From the NCBI GenBank assembly GCA_028706735.1, contig JAQTVS010000147.1:1-6839 (forward strand): a stretch of 6,839 nt of DNA, in the 5' to 3' direction. Under the pieces are notes generated by a model, which ran no database searches, was not told where the DNA came from, and saw only the letters and a program-made list of their open reading frames with translations. This document shows positions 4,986 through 6,839 of the stretch, in pieces. Source of the stretch: Thiomonas sp. (GTDB lineage: Bacteria; Pseudomonadota; Gammaproteobacteria; Burkholderiales; Burkholderiaceae_C). Every line of letters begins with the position of its first letter. Position 1 is the first letter of the stretch. Made by a program: the position numbers and the translations under genes.

Positions 4986-4986
4986 A

Positions 4987-6839
4987 TCAGTCGGCCAGGG
5001 CGCGTTCGATGATTTCGCGGGTGTCGGCGGAGAGGGCTGGGTTTTGCACCACTGTGCGCAGCGCCTGCTGTGCCGCGTCGCGGTAGGCGGGGGCGAGCTT
5101 GCGCCAGCGGTCGAGCGCGCGGGCCAGCCGGGCGGCGACCTGCGGGTTGAAGGCGTCAAGCGCCTGCACTTGCTCGGCCCAGAAGGCGTAGCCAGCGCCG
5201 TCTGCGCGGTGGAAGGCGCCGGGGTTGGCCTGGCAGTAGGCGAACAGCACGCTGCGTGCGCGGTTGGGGTTGCGGATGGAGAAGGCGGGGTGCTGCATCA
5301 GCGCGCGCACACGGTCGAGCTGCTGCCCGTCGTGGTCGGGCGCACTGGCCTGCAGCGCGAACCACTTGTCCATGACCAGCGCTTCGTGGGCGAATTGCGC
5401 GGCGAAGCGTTCAAGCGCGGGCGCGGCCAGATCGGCGCCGGTCTGCACCAGGGCGGACAATGCGGCGAAGCGGTCGGTCATGTTGTCGGCGTCTTTGACG
5501 CGCTGATAGACGCGGCCCAGCCATTGCGCCTGTCCCGGTTCGCACAGGTGGGCCTGCGCCAGATTGCGCAACGCACGCCGGCCAGCGTTGGCGAAGTCGG
5601 GGCTGTAGCCGCCGTGGGGCGCGAGCGCGTCCCAGGCGGCTTGCCAGTCTGGGGCGAGTTGGTGGGCGAGGGCGGTGCGCAAGGCGCGGCGGGCGTGGTG
5701 GACGCGGGGCGGGTCGACCTCGTCGAGTTGCTCGGCGATATAGGCCTCGCCCGGCGGGGTGAGCAGCAGTTCCTTGAATGCGGGGTCGAGCTGCGGATCG
5801 CGCAGCACGGCGCGCAGGGCGTCGAGATAGGCCGCGTCGAGGGCCAGTTCTTCGCCGCGGATGGTGCGCAACAGGCGTGAGAGCGCCAGGCGCTGCGCCG
5901 CTTCCCAGCGGTTGAAGGGATCGGTATCAAACGCCAGCAGGTGCAGCAGTTCAGCGTCGGTGTAGGCGTAGTCGAGGATCACCGGCGCGGAGAAGCCGCG
6001 CAGCAGCGAGGGCGTGACCGCTTCTGCTGCGATGTTCTCGAAGCGGAAGGTCTGTTCGGCCTCGGTGAGCACCAGCACGGTGGACAGCCCCTTGTCCTGG
6101 CCCTGCAGCCAAAGCGGCAGCGCCGCGCCCTGTGCGTCGAGCAGACCCATGGCCACGGGGATGACCTGCGGCTGCTTGCCGGTCTGGCCGGGCGTCTCGG
6201 GCAGGGTTTGTCGCAGGGTGAGGGTATAGGTGCGGGCGGCGGTGTCGAGCGAGCCGCTGGCGTGCAGGCGCGGGGTGCCAGCCTGGCTGTACCAGCGCTT
6301 GAAGGCGGCAAGGTGTTGCGCCAGCGCAGAGTCCGGGTTGGCGTCGGCCATGGACTGGGCGAAGTCGTCGCAGGTGACGGCCTGGCCGTCGAAGCGCTGG
6401 AAGTACAAATCCATGCCTTTGCGGAAACCGGCTCGGCCCACCAGGGTCTGCATCATGCGCACCACCTCGGCGCCCTTCTCATAGACGGTGGCGGTGTAGA
6501 AATTGTCGATGGCCTGGTATTGCTCGGGGCGCACCGGATGCGCCATCGGGCCGGCGTCTTCGGAGAACTGCGCGGTGCGCAGCACCCGCACGTCCTCGAT
6601 GCGCTTGACCGCGCGTGCGGACTCGCCACCAGCGCCAGCGGCCAGGTCCTGGCTGAATTCCTGGTCGCGGAAGACGGTGAGGCCTTCCTTGAGGCTGAGC
6701 TGGAACCAGTCACGGCAGGTGATGCGGTCGCCCGTCCAGTTGTGGAAGTACTCGTGGCCGACCACGCTCTCAATCCCGTCATAGTCCGCATCGGTGGCGG
6801 TGGCCGGATTGGCCAGCACATACTTGGTGTTGAAAATAT
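4987..6839 (-). CDS. pepN: Aminopeptidase N (M1 metallopeptidase), N-terminus outside window
   Basis: A zinc-dependent cytoplasmic exopeptidase that removes N-terminal residues in peptide turnover. The window holds the last 616 residues plus the stop; numbering here starts at the first complete codon. The visible part begins IFNTKYVLA. Zinc site HEYFH lies at residues 28-32, with the third ligand in LKEGLT (E51), 19 residues after the second histidine as in the family. The catalytic tyrosine is in VYEKGAEV (Y119). PMAHPVRP and [12 protein letters not shown] are also typical of PepN. The remainder is the beta domain and the helical C-terminal domain, ending IIERALAD. Between FSQDL and RAV there is a Gly/Ala-rich insert about seven residues longer than in E. 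coli as I recall it. The GAMEN motif lies to the right of the window. The gene is likely first in a pepN-fbp unit. Confidence 0.97.
   Translation of the reverse strand, partial: IFNTKYVLANPATATDADYDGIESVVGHEYFHNWTGDRITCRDWFQLSLKEGLTVFRDQEFSQDLAAGAGGESARAVKRIEDVRVLRTAQFSEDAGPMAHPVRPEQYQAIDNFYTATVYEKGAEVVRMMQTLVGRAGFRKGMDLYFQRFDGQAVTCDDFAQSMADANPDSALAQHLAAFKRWYSQAGTPRLHASGSLDTAARTYTLTLRQTLPETPGQTGKQPQVIPVAMGLLDAQGAALPLWLQGQDKGLSTVLVLTEAEQTFRFENIAAEAVTPSLLRGFSAPVILDYAYTDAELLHLLAFDTDPFNRWEAAQRLALSRLLRTIRGEELALDAAYLDALRAVLRDPQLDPAFKELLLTPPGEAYIAEQLDEVDPPRVHHARRALRTALAHQLAPDWQAAWDALAPHGGYSPDFANAGRRALRNLAQAHLCEPGQAQWLGRVYQRVKDADNMTDRFAALSALVQTGADLAAPALERFAAQFAHEALVMDKWFALQASAPDHDGQQLDRVRALMQHPAFSIRNPNRARSVLFAYCQANPGAFHRADGAGYAFWAEQVQALDAFNPQVAARLARALDRWRKLAPAYRDAAQQALRTVVQNPALSADTREIIERALAD

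Noticed and set aside
3935..5086. Plus-strand reading frame of 383 codons opposite fbp
   Set aside because: It lies antisense to a clear fbp gene, and its valine/histidine/glycine-rich composition is what GC-rich antisense frames give.
4936..5880. Plus-strand reading frame of 314 codons opposite pepN
   Set aside because: It is antisense to the conserved pepN C-terminus, with no domain pattern and low-complexity G/V/A-rich content.

Overview
The window spans the junction between a betaproteobacterial chromosome (right) and an integrated genetic element (left). All supportable genes are on the minus strand. The two chromosomal genes, an aminopeptidase N and a class I fructose-1,6-bisphosphatase, have sequences typical of high-GC proteobacteria. 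Their sequence character suggests Burkholderiales, but that placement rests on resemblance only.

Layout, right to left (the direction of transcription). (1) 6839-4987: the C-terminal two thirds of pepN, running in from the right edge. (2) 4930-3920: fbp, complete, 56 bases after pepN and probably co-transcribed. (3) 3879-3804: a tRNA-Thr(CGU) gene with encoded CCA, with a candidate promoter just upstream. (4) 3803-3476: a 328-base stretch without a convincing protein gene that looks like one arm of an integrase attachment site. Leftward from the tRNA 3' end it holds a 10-bp palindrome, a full match to the IHF consensus, a strong minus-strand terminator, two pairs of TGGGGGAAT direct repeats on an exact 11-bp grid, an inverted-repeat operator candidate and a near-consensus promoter. 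(5) 3475-3041: a 144-residue protein of unknown function, probably translated from a leaderless or nearly leaderless mRNA and followed by a rho-independent terminator. (6) 2907 to the left edge: three overlapping genes, namely a small Xis/AlpA-like winged-helix protein with an AT-hook-like tail, a 165-residue protein with a C-terminal helix-turn-helix, and a large helicase open for all 705 codons to base 1.

The helicase is the main discovery candidate. It has no stop codon in the window. It carries a Walker A-like GLGKS, a DES box, an MDATLP motif, a QAIGRNR motif VI, and four cysteines between Walker A and the DES box spaced C-x20-C-x2-C-x31-C. This is the arrangement of the iron-sulfur domain of XPD/Rad3/DinG helicases. 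Together with the two small DNA-binding proteins it looks like a replication or maintenance module of a prophage, phage satellite or integrative element inserted at tRNA-Thr(CGU). No integrase, primase, capsid or conjugation gene is visible here, so the element type stays open.
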